A stretch of 64,000 nucleotides of DNA from Rhineura floridana (taxonomy: Eukaryota; Chordata; Lepidosauria; Squamata; Rhineuridae). Position numbers and translations under genes: made by a program. The stretch's first letter is position 1. Each line of letters begins with the position of its first letter. Shown here piece by piece: positions 33,601 through 44,256 of the stretch. Below the pieces are notes generated by a model. It was given only the letters and a program-made list of their open reading frames with translations. It ran no database searches and was not told where the DNA came from. The stretch spans positions 226,405,943 to 226,469,942 of the forward strand of contig NC_084482.1 in NCBI RefSeq assembly GCF_030035675.1, given 5' to 3'.

Positions 33601-36600
33601 CAGGCATTTTGCTAACAGGTGTCGATCTTTTAGTTGGGTGGGTCAGGGTGGGTCCTTTTTTATGTTGTTGCAAGATGGGCACTTTTAGTTAACCATGTTC
33701 TTTTATCTTTAACATATTTTAAATTATAGATTGGGTGTTTTTTTTAAGTTGTAAGTTGCTCCGAGACAAAACTATTGAGAGTAAGTGACAAATAAGTATA
33801 ATAAATAAATAAAATAATTGGGTGGCCACACGCAGTCCCACTTTCAATACTGTTTATGCCTGTGTGCATTCTGGGGTGGTGATGATGATGATGATGATCT
33901 TTATTTATACCCCGCCCTTTTTCCAAAACTGGAACTCATGGCGGCTTCCAGATAAAAAATACATATAATTAAAAACATACAAAGTCTACATTAAAATAAG
34001 ATTAAACCATTTCCAATATTAAAACCATACATACAGCTAAAAGAATTCAGACTAGTTTAAAAATGATATAATAGACATTAGCAATGCAGCACCCTTCACG
34101 CCCTATCCTTAGCCTTCCATTCCGAAGGCTTGTTGGAATAGGAAGGTCTTTGCTTGTCGGCGGAAGGACTGCAAGGAGGGGGTCATTCTTACCTCCCTAG
34201 GAAGGGAATTCCCAAGCCTAGGGGCAGCCACCGAGAAGGCCCTCTCACGCGTCCCCACTAGTCGTACTTGAGAAGATGTGGGTATTGAGAGAAGGGCCTC
34301 TCCTGAGGATCTCAGGGCCTGGGCAGGCTCATACAGGGAGATACGGTCTGATAAATAGCCTGGACCTAAGCCGTATAGGGCTTTGTAGGTCACCACCAGC
34401 ACTTTGAATTGTGTCCGGAAACAGACTGGCAACCAGTGGAGCATTTTAACAAGGGGGTAGTACGGTCCCCCAGGCACCTGGTTGGCCACTGTGAGAACAG
34501 GATGCTGGACTAGATGGGCCACTGGCCTGATCCAGCAGGCTCTTCTTATGTTCTTATGTCCCTGTAACCAGCCCCAGTTAACATTCTGGCTGCAGCACGT
34601 TGCACCAACTGAAGTTTCCGAGCAGTCTTCAGAGGCAGCCCCACGTAGAGCGTGTTACAGTAATCTAAGCGGGATGTAACTAAGGCATGTGTCACCGTGG
34701 CCAGATCAGACAGCTCAAGGAACGGGCGCAGTTGGCGCACTAATCTTAATTGTGCAAAAGCACTCCTGGCCACTGCAGAAACCTGGGACTCCAAATTTAA
34801 CGCTGAGTCCAGGAGCACACCCAAACTGCGAACCTGTGTCTTCAGAGGGAGTGTAACCCCATCCAGCACAGGCTGTATCCCTATTCCCTGATTCGCCTTA
34901 CGACTGACCAAGAGCACCTCTGTCTTGTCTGGATTAAGCTTCAATTTGTTCACCCTCATCCAGTCCACCACTGACGCCAGACACCGGTTTAGAACCGAGT
35001 CAGCTTCCTTGGAATTAGGTGGAAAGGAGACATAGAGTTGGGTGTCTTCAGCATACTGATGGCACCGAACCCCAAACCCCCGGACAACCTCTCCCAGCGG
35101 TTTCATGTAGATGTTAAATAGCATAGGGGATAAAACTGAGCCCTGAGGGACCCCACAGGCCAATGGCCAACGGCTCGAACAGGAATCCCCCAGCACCACT
35201 TTCTGGGTTCGTCCCTCCAGGAAGGAATGGAGCCCCTGCAAAACAGTGCCCCCAAGTCCCATCCCAGCAAGGCGGCCCAGAAGAATACCATGGTCGATGG
35301 TATCAAAAGCCGCTGAGAGGTCCAGCAGAACCAACAGGGGCACACTCCCCCTGTCCAGTTCTCTGCGTAGGTCGTCCACCAAGGCGACCAAAGCCGTCTC
35401 TGTCCCATAACCAGGCCTGAAACCAGATTGAAATGGATCCAGATAATCTGTTTCATCCAAGAATCCCTGGAGCTGGGAGGCCACCACACACTCTGTTACC
35501 TTACCCAAAAATGGAATATTGGACACTGGCCGGTAATTATCCATTATGGAGGGGTCCAGGGAGGGCTTTTTTAACAAAGGCCTTACAACTGCCTCCTTTA
35601 GGCACACTGAAACTCTGCCTTGGTGTAAGGAGGCATTAACCACTCCCCCCACCCACTCAGCCAGTCCCTCTCTGGCACTTTTTATAAGCCAGGAAGGGCA
35701 AGGGTCTAGCAGACATGTGGTGGCTCTCACCTCTCCAAGGATCTTGTCCACATCCTCAGGCTGTACAAATTGAAAAGAATCCATCATTATTGGACAGACA
35801 GGAGCCAAAGTTACATCCCCTGAGACTGTATCAATTATAGCGTCTAAGTTGGAACGAATCTGAGCGACTTTATCTGCAAAGTGCTGTGCAAACTCTTGAC
35901 AGCGGGCTGTTGAGTGATCTATATTACCTTCTCGGGGGCCAGAATGTAAAAGACCCCTGACCACTCGAAACAGCTCCACTGGACGGCTCCCCACAGATGC
36001 AATGGTGGCAGAAAAAGATGATTTCTTTGCTGCCTGCACTGCCACAGAGTAGGCCTTCAAGGAGGCTCTAGCCCGTGTTCAGTCAGACTCGCTCCTAGTC
36101 TTCCGCCAACGTCGCTCTAGTCTCCGTCTCATTCGTTTCATCACCGCCAGCTCCTTGGTAAACCAAGGGGCTGGTTTGGCTCCACTTCATGAGAGGGGAC
36201 GCTCAGGAGTGATCATGTCCACCGCCCTGGCCATTTCCCCATTCCAGAGGTCAACCAGAGCTTCGACAGAATCGTCTGCTGAGGTGGCAGGAAAATCCCC
36301 AAGAGCCATCAGGAAACCATCCAGATCCATCAGCCTCCTGGGGCGGACCATCCTAATCGGTCCCCCACCCCTGCAGAGGTTCCGAGTCCCAGTGAGTCTA
36401 AACCCCACCAGGTAGTGGTCTGTCCATGACAAAGGAACTACAGAAAGTTCCTCCACACCAAGATCACCATCATCCCCCTCCACACAGAAAACAAGGTCCA
36501 GGGTGTGGCCAGCAACATGAGTGGGGCCAGATACTACTGGGACAGACCCATGGTTGTCATGGAGGCCATGAAGTCCTGAGCCACTCCCGACAGGGCGGCC

Positions 36601-39600
36601 TCGGCATGGATGTTGAAGTCCCCCAGCACCACAAGCCGAGGGGACTCCAACATCAGCCCCGAGACCAGCCCGGCTAGCTCAGGAAGGGAGACTATGGAGC
36701 AGCGGGGTGGGCGGTACACCAACAGAGTCCCTATTCTGTCCCGACCACTCAACTTCAGATACACACACTCGAACCCTGGATACTGTGGGGCAGGGCACCT
36801 GGTCAGGGAGATAGTATCCCGATAGACCACTGCGACTCCACCTCCCCGCCCCCCAGGTCTTGCCTGCTGCTGCACAGAGAAACCTGGTGGGCAAAGTTGA
36901 GAGAGATTAACCCCCCCAGCTTCATCCAACCAGGTCTCAGTAATACAAGCCAGGTCGGCATGCTCATCCAGGATCAAGTCCTGAATGGCCGTTGTTTTAC
37001 CATTCACCGACCTGGCATTCACAAGCAGCAATTTCAGCCCGGAGGGAATGTCACCACGGCTATTCAGGCTATTTAAACGGGGAGACAGTTTGGGGGCAAC
37101 CAGCACTCTGTTGCATACCCCTCTCCCCTGATAACATAACTGCCTCCCTACTCCGTATCTCCCTCTGCCCTCTACAACACTAATGGTAGCCCCCTGTATC
37201 CCCCTCCCTCCCCTCTTGTAGTGAAGACACATCCTACCGCTATAAGACAGACAAAAGCCTTGTTCTTGAACAAACACACTACTAGCAGGCCAGTATAAAC
37301 ACGTAGAAAACCGCTGGAGTGGGTCACCAAAACTGCTGAGTCAGGGCCTAGCTCTTAATCCTGAGTCAGGCTTTAGTCATAGTCCTACAAGAGCAGGGAA
37401 TCCTAGAGGCGAGGCCGGGGACCAAGGCAGCCGAAGTCCAAGACAGACAGGGTCCAAAGTCTCACTCTTGGTAGACTTCCTCTTTTATGGTGATGGCTGA
37501 TGTTATTAATATTGTTAATAACTGCTTCATGTCGAATCATTTCATGTCCTGTAACTTCCAGCTGAAATCCTGTACCTTTTAGCACCACAAACGTTCTGGT
37601 TTATTTTCATCCCATTTTTGTTGCGCTGTGGCCCTTGTGGACAGCAATAATGTGGTATCGATTGCTGATGCAGTATTGTTGTATCAAGAGCTACACCCAC
37701 AATAAAGCACTTGCCTGGAGGGTCCCTGATAAGTTTTATTAAGGCAAAGCCTTGCTTTTGTGGGTCAGCTGATCTCAGAGAATTTTCTTTGTATAAGGCT
37801 CTAAAGTGAGGCTGTTTTCTCTTTCCAGAAGCAGCACCCAGAGCAGCTCAGAGCTCTCGAGGCTGCAAAAAGGAAACATACAAAGAGGCATGACTTCTCT
37901 GAAGCAGAAGACACTAGTGGAACAAGGCCTCCCAAGATGCAGGTGACCCTAGAGAGGTGGGGATCTGGCAGAGAGCCTGTCACCCAGAAAATCCTGGATA
38001 AGAAACTCCTTGATTTCATCGTGGAGGAGGCAATGCCCCCTGAGCTTGTGGACAAGCCATCGTTCGTTGAGTTTGCTCGTCTTGGCCTCAGCAAGGACCT
38101 GTCCGTTATGAGTTCGAAGACTCTGAGAGACAGACTGGAAAAAAAGGCTTACCAAATGAGAGAAGAGGTTGCAATGAAACTGACTCGAGTGGCTCATGTG
38201 GCCACCAGTGTGGATTGCTGGACACATGGGAAAAACAGTTACCTCGGGGTCACAGCCCACTGGATCAACCCAGATAGTCTGACTCGCGAGTTCTGTGTGC
38301 TGGCTTGCAGACGTCTGAAAGGACCCCCCACCTATGATCTCCTGGCTACAACGCTGCACAATGTTCATGTGGAGTACAAAATCCACGACAAAGTGGTATG
38401 TACCACCACAGACAACGGCTCTAACTTTAAAAAAACCTTCAGAGTTCTCTACAACGACAGGGAGGCGGTGGATGTCGCAGAGCACTCTGAGGAAGATGAT
38501 GATGACCAGCAGGATGTGAAGGTGGAATTTGTGGATGTCTATAACATTCTGGATGCAGGTGAAGACCAAGACGAAGAAACAGAAGTACGTTTACGTCCAT
38601 ACGAAAGGTGTGCAAGTCACACGCTGCACTTGGTGGCAACTGAGGATATTGTGAGAGCTCTGAACTCTTTGGGGGGTTTCAGAAAACACTTTTGCTCCTT
38701 ATTAGGGAAATGTTATAAACTATGGTCCAAGCAAAACCAGTCAGTAATTGCTGCAGCGTACATAAGGGACCAGTGTGGTGACTTTCTCAGGGTTCCAAAT
38801 AAAACGAGATGGAATTCTATCTATGGTGCCCTGAAGCAACTAAGGGATCTGTTGTCCACTGCGCCACAGAAAATAGATTCCATCATGGACTTCTGCTCCT
38901 TGCAGAGGTTCACAACTCCCGAGGTCCACGTCGTCCAGGAGTATTGTGAGATCTTGGGGCCAGTTGCCCAGTCCATCGATATCCTTCAAAAGGAAAATGG
39001 CATGTATATGGGTTATTTGCTGCCAACTCTGCATGCTCTAGACCATAAACTGCAGGTGTTGGAGAAGAAGTCTGTAAATTACACCTACTGCCGCCCTCTG
39101 GTGAAGATTGTACGAGGAGCAATCAGAAAAAGGTTTGGGCCAATTTGGGAGAAGCGCCAGCTTTTGGTGGCAGCATCCTTACACCCTCGGTTCAAGCTGG
39201 ACTGGCTGGATCTGTGCAATACAGATCTCAGCAGGTATGACATGGAAAATTGTCTGAGAGATCACATTCACGAAGTAGTTGCTAAGCAGGGTGAAAGCGC
39301 TTCAGACAAGGAACGTGCAAACGACTGCGACGATGACTTTTTCAGCATACAGTCTCAGAGCAAAAAGTCAGCAGAGGACTCCGCAGAAGAGGAAGTCTCA
39401 AGGTACCTGGAGTTTCCAAACAGGGAGCTGTCATCGCTGCATGCCTTCCCACGCGTTTTGAAAAGCTTCCTTCAGTACAACACGGGTCTGCCTTCAAGTG
39501 CAGCTGTGGAGCGTCTCTTCAGCACAGGCGGGAATGAAATGGCTGTCAAAAGACATTCTCTGACTGATGACATGTTTGAGCACCTGGTGCTCCTAAAGCA

Positions 39601-39619
39601 AAACAAGGCGATAGTTTGA
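27538..39619 (+). CDS. Gene model: KRAB-BED-hAT transposase fusion, five exons
   Basis: Exons 27538-27640, 29325-29402, 30592-30675, 33226-33467 and 37829-39619 join without a stop. Entry is in phase 0, the next three introns are phase 1, and the last intron, which splits the BED finger, is phase 0. Total 2298 bases, 765 residues plus stop. Order: KRAB A box (1-34), two acidic linkers (about 35-88), BED finger (about 115-175), hAT transposase domain with C-terminal dimerisation motif. Known families suggest a nuclear DNA-binding regulator: KRAB usually recruits TRIM28, BED-hAT supplies DNA binding and dimerisation. Fusion of KRAB to captured transposases is documented in tetrapods (Cosby et al. 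2021). The first exon with the start codon is not identified. No terminal inverted repeats were seen around the hAT exon, so it looks host-owned. Transcript evidence would settle the model. Confidence 0.75.
28588..28733 (+). mobile_element. Short L1 3' end with target-site duplication
   Basis: About 109 bp (28607-28715), GT-rich and ending in AATAAA plus an A-rich tail, is flanked by an identical duplication AAATGAATAGGGCGCTCA at 28589-28606 and 28716-28733. This is the mark of L1-machinery target-primed insertion. The perfect repeats suggest a relatively young event. Confidence 0.8.
29046..29210 (+). other. Intronic block shared with the minus-strand KRAB gene
   Basis: Starts ATGATATGGCCCAAATGAAA and stays open to 29294. 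Its counterpart at 53440-53285 (-) also keeps an open frame beginning MAQ.KT, with HFKLSF and LLGPH in both. It lies about 120 bases before the linker exon in both genes. It may be just old intron sequence, or an optional exon. Confidence 0.5.
29325..29402 (+). CDS. Acidic KRAB-linker exon 1 of the fusion gene
   Basis: Acceptor TTTCCTTGGAAG, donor CAGCAG|GTAGGT; 78 bases, phase 1 to 1. Reads ESDLSSCWEEEDDPFVHDPR followed by EKETSA. Paralogous to the exon at 53102-53025 ([20 protein letters not shown]) and to the remodelled sequence at 9903-9981. Confidence 0.8.
29403..30591 (+). other. Intron 2 of the fusion gene
   Basis: Its first 110 bases resemble the sequence after the exon at 9923-9992 (CATCAAGCTGT.A.TTC in both). 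No repeat was named in the remainder. Confidence 0.6.
30592..30675 (+). CDS. Acidic KRAB-linker exon 2 of the fusion gene
   Basis: Acceptor TGCTTCCTTGAAAG, donor GGGCAG|GTACCG; 84 bases, phase 1 to 1. Reads ETAKLALMSWLKEEDPFRCG followed by SEEEKRWA. The W..EEDPF core matches linker exon 1, so it probably arose by exon duplication. I see no equivalent in the minus-strand KRAB gene. Confidence 0.7.
30730..30895 (+). repeat. L2-type LINE 3' tail
   Basis: GGGGCTCCTTCTGGGAGG and GGCGGGATATAAATTTAATA, then an AATAAATA tail. Confidence 0.75.
31612..31745. mobile_element. Palindromic MITE fragment, hAT-like
   Basis: AACTATAGTTTACCCCTCAC and ACAAACTACAGTTCCCAGGA; same family as 8570 and 16774. Confidence 0.6.
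31967..32082. mobile_element. Near-perfect palindromic MITE, hAT-like
   Basis: CAGAGCTTGGAGAAGTTACT at the left is matched by its complement at the right end (AGTAACTTCTCCAAGCTCTG), with a short loop near 32022-32034. Further, more diverged copies lie at 44136-44256 and 57302-57395. The near-perfect arms suggest a young copy. Confidence 0.85.
32740..33190 (-). repeat. L2 LINE 3' part
   Basis: The minus frame 33173-32892 reads CKALHGLGPQYLMASFSRHE and ERAFSVVAPKLWNDLPDEVS, the L2 C terminus. A (TTTA)n tail lies at 32740-32775. Confidence 0.9.
33226..33467 (+). CDS. BED zinc-finger exon of the fusion gene
   Basis: Acceptor TTCTATCTTACAG, donor TTGCAG|GTTAGC; enters phase 1 and leaves in phase 0. 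After a short acidic start it reads WLGFERAFSFVSQRGKNVTV, then QCKFC and a Thr/Ser-rich stretch up to NLKRHLQ. The two zinc cysteines (CKFC) and the first histidine are here. The second histidine (KQH) is the third residue of the next exon, so only the spliced product has a complete BED finger (C-x2-C...H-x4-H). Confidence 0.85.
33468..33876 (+). other. Intron 4 of the fusion gene, proximal part
   Basis: AT-rich; includes an L2-like tail near 33740-33815. Confidence 0.6.
33877..37280 (-). mobile_element. Nearly full-length L2 LINE
   Basis: The minus strand shows a 5' endonuclease frame (37277-36534: LLLVNARSVNGKTTAIQDLI, ITETWLDE, VVLGDFNIHAEA), a linker frame (36483-36187), reverse transcriptase (36060-34546: LLDLSAAFDTIDHGIL, GVPQGSVLSPMLFN, LDYCNTLYVGLPL), the C terminus (34522-34109) and a 3' end with (ATC)n repeats. 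The endonuclease is in a different frame from the rest. Two TGA stops separate the linker from reverse transcriptase, at 36187-36189 and near 36080, both where arginine or tryptophan would be expected. The catalytic box is YAED instead of YADD. It is recent in appearance but dead. A CR1 tail is nested at 34472-34557. Confidence 0.93.
34472..34557 (+). mobile_element. CR1 3' tail nested in the L2
   Basis: CCAGGCACCTGGTTGGCCAC to CTTCTTATGTTCTTATG is the same sequence as the CR1 end at 43990-44085. It interrupts the L2 frame between ...AARMLTGAGY and the C-terminal part, so it inserted later. Confidence 0.9.
37281..37828 (+). other. Intron 4 of the fusion gene, distal part
   Basis: May include remaining L2 5' untranslated sequence up to about 37460. 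Nothing else recognised. The last bases give the acceptor TCTCTTTCCAG at 37818-37828. Confidence 0.6.
37829..39619 (+). CDS. hAT transposase exon of the fusion gene (ZBED-like)
   Basis: The exon opens KQHPEQLRALEAAKRKHTKR, completing the BED finger, and stays open for 597 codons including the stop. Numbering from the methionine at 37937: a helical region (1-85); TSVDCWTHGKNSYLGVTAHW with the first hAT aspartate D93; TTTDNGSNF with the second, D159; an acidic insert (182-216); RCASHTLHL (224-232), the conserved Cys/His box; TRWNS (about 290); and the C-terminal dimerisation motif SSAAVERLFSTGGN (520-533) ending near R.SL...EHLVLLKQN. The first two acidic positions are kept and the frame is undamaged over its whole length, which suggests selection. 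I did not identify the third acidic residue with confidence. Closest type by motifs is the ZBED1-like/Ac-like hAT group. Confidence 0.9.
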   Translation, partial: KQHPEQLRALEAAKRKHTKRHDFSEAEDTSGTRPPKMQVTLERWGSGREPVTQKILDKKLLDFIVEEAMPPELVDKPSFVEFARLGLSKDLSVMSSKTLRDRLEKKAYQMREEVAMKLTRVAHVATSVDCWTHGKNSYLGVTAHWINPDSLTREFCVLACRRLKGPPTYDLLATTLHNVHVEYKIHDKVVCTTTDNGSNFKKTFRVLYNDREAVDVAEHSEEDDDDQQDVKVEFVDVYNILDAGEDQDEETEVRLRPYERCASHTLHLVATEDIVRALNSLGGFRKHFCSLLGKCYKLWSKQNQSVIAAAYIRDQCGDFLRVPNKTRWNSIYGALKQLRDLLSTAPQKIDSIMDFCSLQRFTTPEVHVVQEYCEILGPVAQSIDILQKENGMYMGYLLPTLHALDHKLQVLEKKSVNYTYCRPLVKIVRGAIRKRFGPIWEKRQLLVAASLHPRFKLDWLDLCNTDLSRYDMENCLRDHIHEVVAKQGESASDKERANDCDDDFFSIQSQSKKSAEDSAEEEVSRYLEFPNRELSSLHAFPRVLKSFLQYNTGLPSSAAVERLFSTGGNEMAVKRHSLTDDMFEHLVLLKQNKAIV

Positions 39620-40060
39620 GGATCTCTTTGTTTAAAAAATGTGTGTTGCGGCCATTTACACTGAATATCTAAAGACGTTTTCTTAGTCTTCTACTTTGCA
39701 AGCTGTTTGACTGTACAAGTTACTTCACAAGCCGGTATGTCTCAGCTAGTAATCAAAACTCGCAGTCTGGGCTTTTAAGTTTAATGATGATCACCGTTGG
39801 TGGAAAAATGAACAATTCGACCTTCGAGGTCCTTGGGATGGGTAAATCGTCATGAGTCTGTCATCTATCGTATGTTGTTAATATAATTGCTTTTATTATG
39901 TATCGATGACTGTCCAGTATTTCTATCTATTGTTATTAATATGATTGCATCTGATATTATTGTATTTTATCTTTTTTAATGTACGTCGCCTAGAGTGGCT
40001 AATTGCCAGATAGGCGACAAACAAATTAAATATTATTATTATTATTATTATTATTAGGAA
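39620..40060 (+). other. Presumed 3' untranslated region with an L2-like tail
   Basis: 39920-40055 ends in GTACGTCGCCTAGAGTGGCT, GATAGGCGACAAA and an (ATT)n run, an L2-type end. T-rich sequence follows to 40310. Confidence 0.6.
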
Positions 40061-40314
40061 TGTATTTTGAGGTTTCCTTAGTCCTCTTACGTGTGGTTTT
40101 TACACTTCAGGCTTTTTGGTTCTTTAAGTTTACCATTATAATTCTTGGGGGAAACGATTCTCATTCCATTGTATCTTTTTATGTTTTCTTAGTCATCTTA
40201 TGTATATTTTATATTTCAGCTCAGCAGCTTGAAACATCCTGAATGCTGATTTTCTTTTTTTAGCTGAAGATGAACTTTTTATGCTCTAATATTTTACAAA
40301 TTATTTTAATTTCA

Positions 40315-41530
40315 TCTCCTAGTGATCTCTAGCACGCAGTTTGCCTTCTTCACAGCTGCCACACATTGGGTCGACATAATCATCAAGTTATCCAGTATGA
40401 TCCCAAGGTCTCGTTTCTGGTCAGTCACCGCCAGTTCAGACCCCATGAGCGTATATGGGAATTTAAGATTTTTTTGCCCCAAAATGCATCACTATACACT
40501 TGCTCACATTAAATTGCATTTGCCATTTGACCGCCTGTTCACTCAGTTTGGAGAGGTCCTTTTGGAGCTCTTCACAATCCCTTTATGTTTTAGCCACCCT
40601 GAACAATTTAGTAACATCAGCAAACTTGGCCACACTTCCAGCACTAAATGGACCAATGCTCTGACTTGATATAAGGCATCTTCCTATGTTCCTCATTCTA
40701 ATCCTAGATCATCTTTGACCAAGTTAAAAAGCACAAGTCCCAGTACAGATTCTTGGTGGGCTTCACTTTCTATTGCTGTTCTCTCCTTTCTGTTTCCTAG
40801 CCAGTTCCTGATCCACAAGAGAATCTCTCCTCTTATTCCATGACAGCTAAGCTTACTGAGGAGTCTTTGGTGAGGTACCTTATCGAAATTGTTTAAAAGT
40901 CTTAACTATACAAGGTCAACTGGATCACCTCTGTTAATATGCTTGACTCAAAGAACCCTGATAGGTTAGTAAGAAAGTAATAAGAATAGGTTCCATGCAG
41001 AAACCATGCTGGTTCTGCTTCAGCAAGGTTTGTTCTTCTATATGCTTATCTAACAATACTTTCTGCCAGTTTTCCTGGAACAGACATTAAGCTAACCAAT
41101 CTGTAATTTCCAGGATCCTCGTGGATCCTTTTACTTTGGTCACTTTCCATTCCTCAAGTACAGTGGCTGAACTCAGGGACAAGTTACACATTTTTGTTAG
41201 AAGATCTGCAATCTCCTTTGAGAACTCTCAGTGGCTTGCCACATAGGCCCAGGGATTTGTCGGTTTCTATTTTGTCAATTAAGACTAGAACTTCATCTCA
41301 CTTCATCCTTGTTTGCCTCAGATCCTTAGACTCCCTTCTTGCAAAGGTTAGTTCAGGCACAGGGATCTGCCCTATATCCTCTACTGTGAAGACAGATGAA
41401 AAGAATTCATTCAGCTTCTCTGCAATTTCCTTATCCTTCTTTGACACACTTTTGATTCTTGCCAAACTTTGTGTTCCTTTTTGTTCTCTGCATTTAGGCA
41501 AGAATTCCATTTACTGAAGGATGCTTTCTT
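40315..41530 (-). repeat. CR1 LINE fragment
   Basis: Matches the 11770-12560 copy through its length (for example TGACAGCTAAGCTTACT and GAGTCTTTGGTGAG). The minus frame 41510-41298 carries VSKKDKEIAEKLNEFFSSVF, a CR1 region upstream of the reverse-transcriptase core. Many frame changes. Confidence 0.85.
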
Positions 41531-43384
41531 GCCACTAATACCTTCTTTTGACTCTTTTCCCTGGCCTTTGATACCTAAGATGTGTGTTTTCAGGACCCAC
41601 CCAGTTCATATGCTTGTAATTTATTTCAACTGTATTTAATATTGAATTTTAAACTGTTATAAACCCCACCCCACCCCCTGGGACCTGCTGGTGAAAGGAG
41701 GGTAAACATCATCATAGCAAGCACCACCCTTGCATCCTCTTGGACCTGCTGATAACCTTTCTTGGCCTGCAGTATAACTCCAGACCTTTTGACTTTCAAT
41801 ATCCTTTTTGCCATTCCTTTATTTTTGGGAACTTTCCTTTTCTGAAGCCGAGTGTGACTGTTGGATTTGTCAGCAACTTTCCTCTCTGGACTTTGCTTCA
41901 TTTCTTTTTCACACAGACAGGTTTTTTTTCATGATACCTTTTTGTGTTGCAACTTATACATAAGAGAAGGCTTTGTTTTGAGATTTTAAGAAGCTTTGCT
42001 TCTAATTTTACAGTAATTTAGGTTTTTTTGTACACCTCTGATGATTTAATTCCTGAGTAACGTTTAGACTATTTTATTTTGAAACATTTTTGTTCATCTC
42101 GGCTAATGTTCTGTTTGAATTTTCCTGGACACCAGACTGATCTCTTGTAACATGCATGGAAGACCACAGGGGCCTGATTTCTGGAATTTCACTCTGCATT
42201 GATAGTTGTGTTCTTCTCTTAAAAGTCCATGTAGTTAGGACAGCTGGGATTATGTAGGAAGCTTTAATTGAGTACGTTTTAAAGGGCCGATGGAGTTTAG
42301 ATAGGCCGATGTAGGATTCAGCAATGGTTAAATTGTAGTTAATTTTAATCTTGCATATTCTTCTGTGTAGAATTAAGTTGAATAGTCAAGTTTACGTATT
42401 CATATTCTGTTTTTCCATGTAATCCCTATATGCATATACTGTTCCCTTCCCCAAAATTCATTCATGCATGATGTACTGTTGATTTCTCTTTGATGTTGTT
42501 ATGCTTGAAATGCATTCACTAGTCTTTTGCTGATATAGTTAAAATAAATAACATTGAACAGATTTGAGCCTCTCGGGTCCTGTTTGGTCACCACCTTCTC
42601 GCCCATTGGGGCAAATCAAAAATTACTTACTTGGGGGCTTTGGGATTTCTTTAGGTCAACAGGAGGAAGAGGAGAGTATGCATGCTGGCAAACTCGCTGA
42701 GCCGCTTAACTCACCTTGACACTTTGTCACTAGGGCAGAGATGCTTCGTCATCGGGGGCTCCCTATAGCTAGACCTCTGTTGTGTGGAACTATACCTTAC
42801 TGGGAATTTTCTTTTAGCCACTTTTCCAAAATGGGGATTTAGTTTACAGTTTAGCTTCCGAGCTGTAAGTCAGAGCTTCCGAAACTTTCCCCCCACGGAT
42901 CGTTTGAAAATTGCAGAAGGTTTTGGTGGGCTTCTTAATGTTATTTTCTGGCAGTTGCAATGCATTGTGCTAGATGTGGTGTGGTTTTTAATCGTATTTT
43001 TATAGTTTCGTTTCTTATATTGTATTTTGTATTTATAATTTATTTATAGGATACTATTGGAGCACCTCAGGTTGTCCCCAACGGTCCATATTGCTGGAAG
43101 CGCCAGGTCTGAAATCATAGAAAATCAACTTGTATGTATCCGGTCATTTTTTACGCTGAACTCCCAGCCACGAAGATGATAGCAATTTTGATACTTTTAA
43201 CTGCTCTGGACCAGAGTGTCCCCTGAAAGGGCCCTGGGATCACATCACGTGCCGCAAGGCAAAAGGAAGCTGTTTGATGACAGTTGTGTGATAGGACATC
43301 TTTCATCCTGACACGGCATGTACCAATTCAGAACTGCATTTTAGGGGTGGGTGAAGGGAAGGAGGGGAGAGGAATCAGTCAATG
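41530..43384. other. No recognisable gene
   Basis: AT-rich, T-rich runs, no exon or named repeat. Confidence 0.45.
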
Positions 43385-44085
43385 TGCAGGAAATAATGCC
43401 ATTGTATAAATCTATGGTGCGGCCACATTTGGAATACTGTGTACAGTTCTGGTCGCCTCATCTCAAAAAGGATATTATAGAGTTGGAAAAGGTTCAGAAG
43501 AGGGCAACCAGAATGATCAAGGGGATGGAGCGACTCCCTTACGAGGAAAGGTTGCAGCATTTGGGGCTTTTTAGTTTAGAGAAAAGGCGGGTCAGAGGAG
43601 ACATGATAGAAGTGTATAAAATTATGCATGGCATTGAGAAAGTGGATAGAGAAAAGTTCTTCTCCCTCTCTCATAATACTAGAACTCGTGGACATTCAAA
43701 GAAGCTGAATGTTGGAAGATTCAGGACAGACAAAAGAAAGTACTTCTTTACTCAGTGCATAGTTAAACTATGGAATTTGCTCCCACAAGATGCAGTAACG
43801 GCCACCAGCTTGGACGGCTTTAAAAGAAGATTAGACAAATTCATGGAGGACAGGGCTATCAATGGCTACTAGCCGTGATGGCTGTGCTCTGCCACCCTAG
43901 TCAGAGGCAGCATGCTTCTGAAAACCAGTTGCCGGAAGCCTCAGGAGGTGAGAGTGTTCTTGCACTCGGGTCCTGCTTGCGGGCTTCCCCCAGGCACCTG
44001 GTTGGCCACTGTGAGAACAGGATGCTGGACTAGATGGGCCACTGGCCTGATCCAGCAGGCTCTTCTTATGTCCTTATGTTCTTAA
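43385..44085 (+). mobile_element. CR1 LINE, 5'-truncated, with intact C-terminal frame and 3' end
   Basis: The frame to 43872 reads [40 protein letters not shown] and RRLDKFMEDRAINGY, ending normally. It is followed by the 3' untranslated region and a tail of TTCTTATG-like repeats. It is the best-preserved CR1 in the window; the same subfamily left the tail inside the L2 at 34472. Confidence 0.93.
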
Positions 44086-44135
44086 AAGGGTATTGTGTTG
44101 GGGAGCCAGAGGGAAGGTTCCATATTCACTGGATT

Positions 44136-44256
44136 TATCTTAGCTTGGAAAAGTTACTTTTTTTGAACTACAACGCCCATCATCCCAACCCAGTGGCCAT
44201 GCTGGCTGGGGCTGATGGGAGTTGTGGTTCAGAAAAGTACCTTTTCCAAGCTCTGG
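44136..44256. mobile_element. Palindromic MITE, hAT-like
   Basis: Diverged copy of the 31967 element (AGCTTGGAAAAGTTACTTTT and GGGAGTTGTGGTTC). Confidence 0.75.

Noticed and set aside
37829-39619. An active autonomous hAT transposon
   Set aside because: The coding part is split by an intron, upstream KRAB exons match in phase, and no terminal inverted repeats or 8-base duplications were seen nearby.
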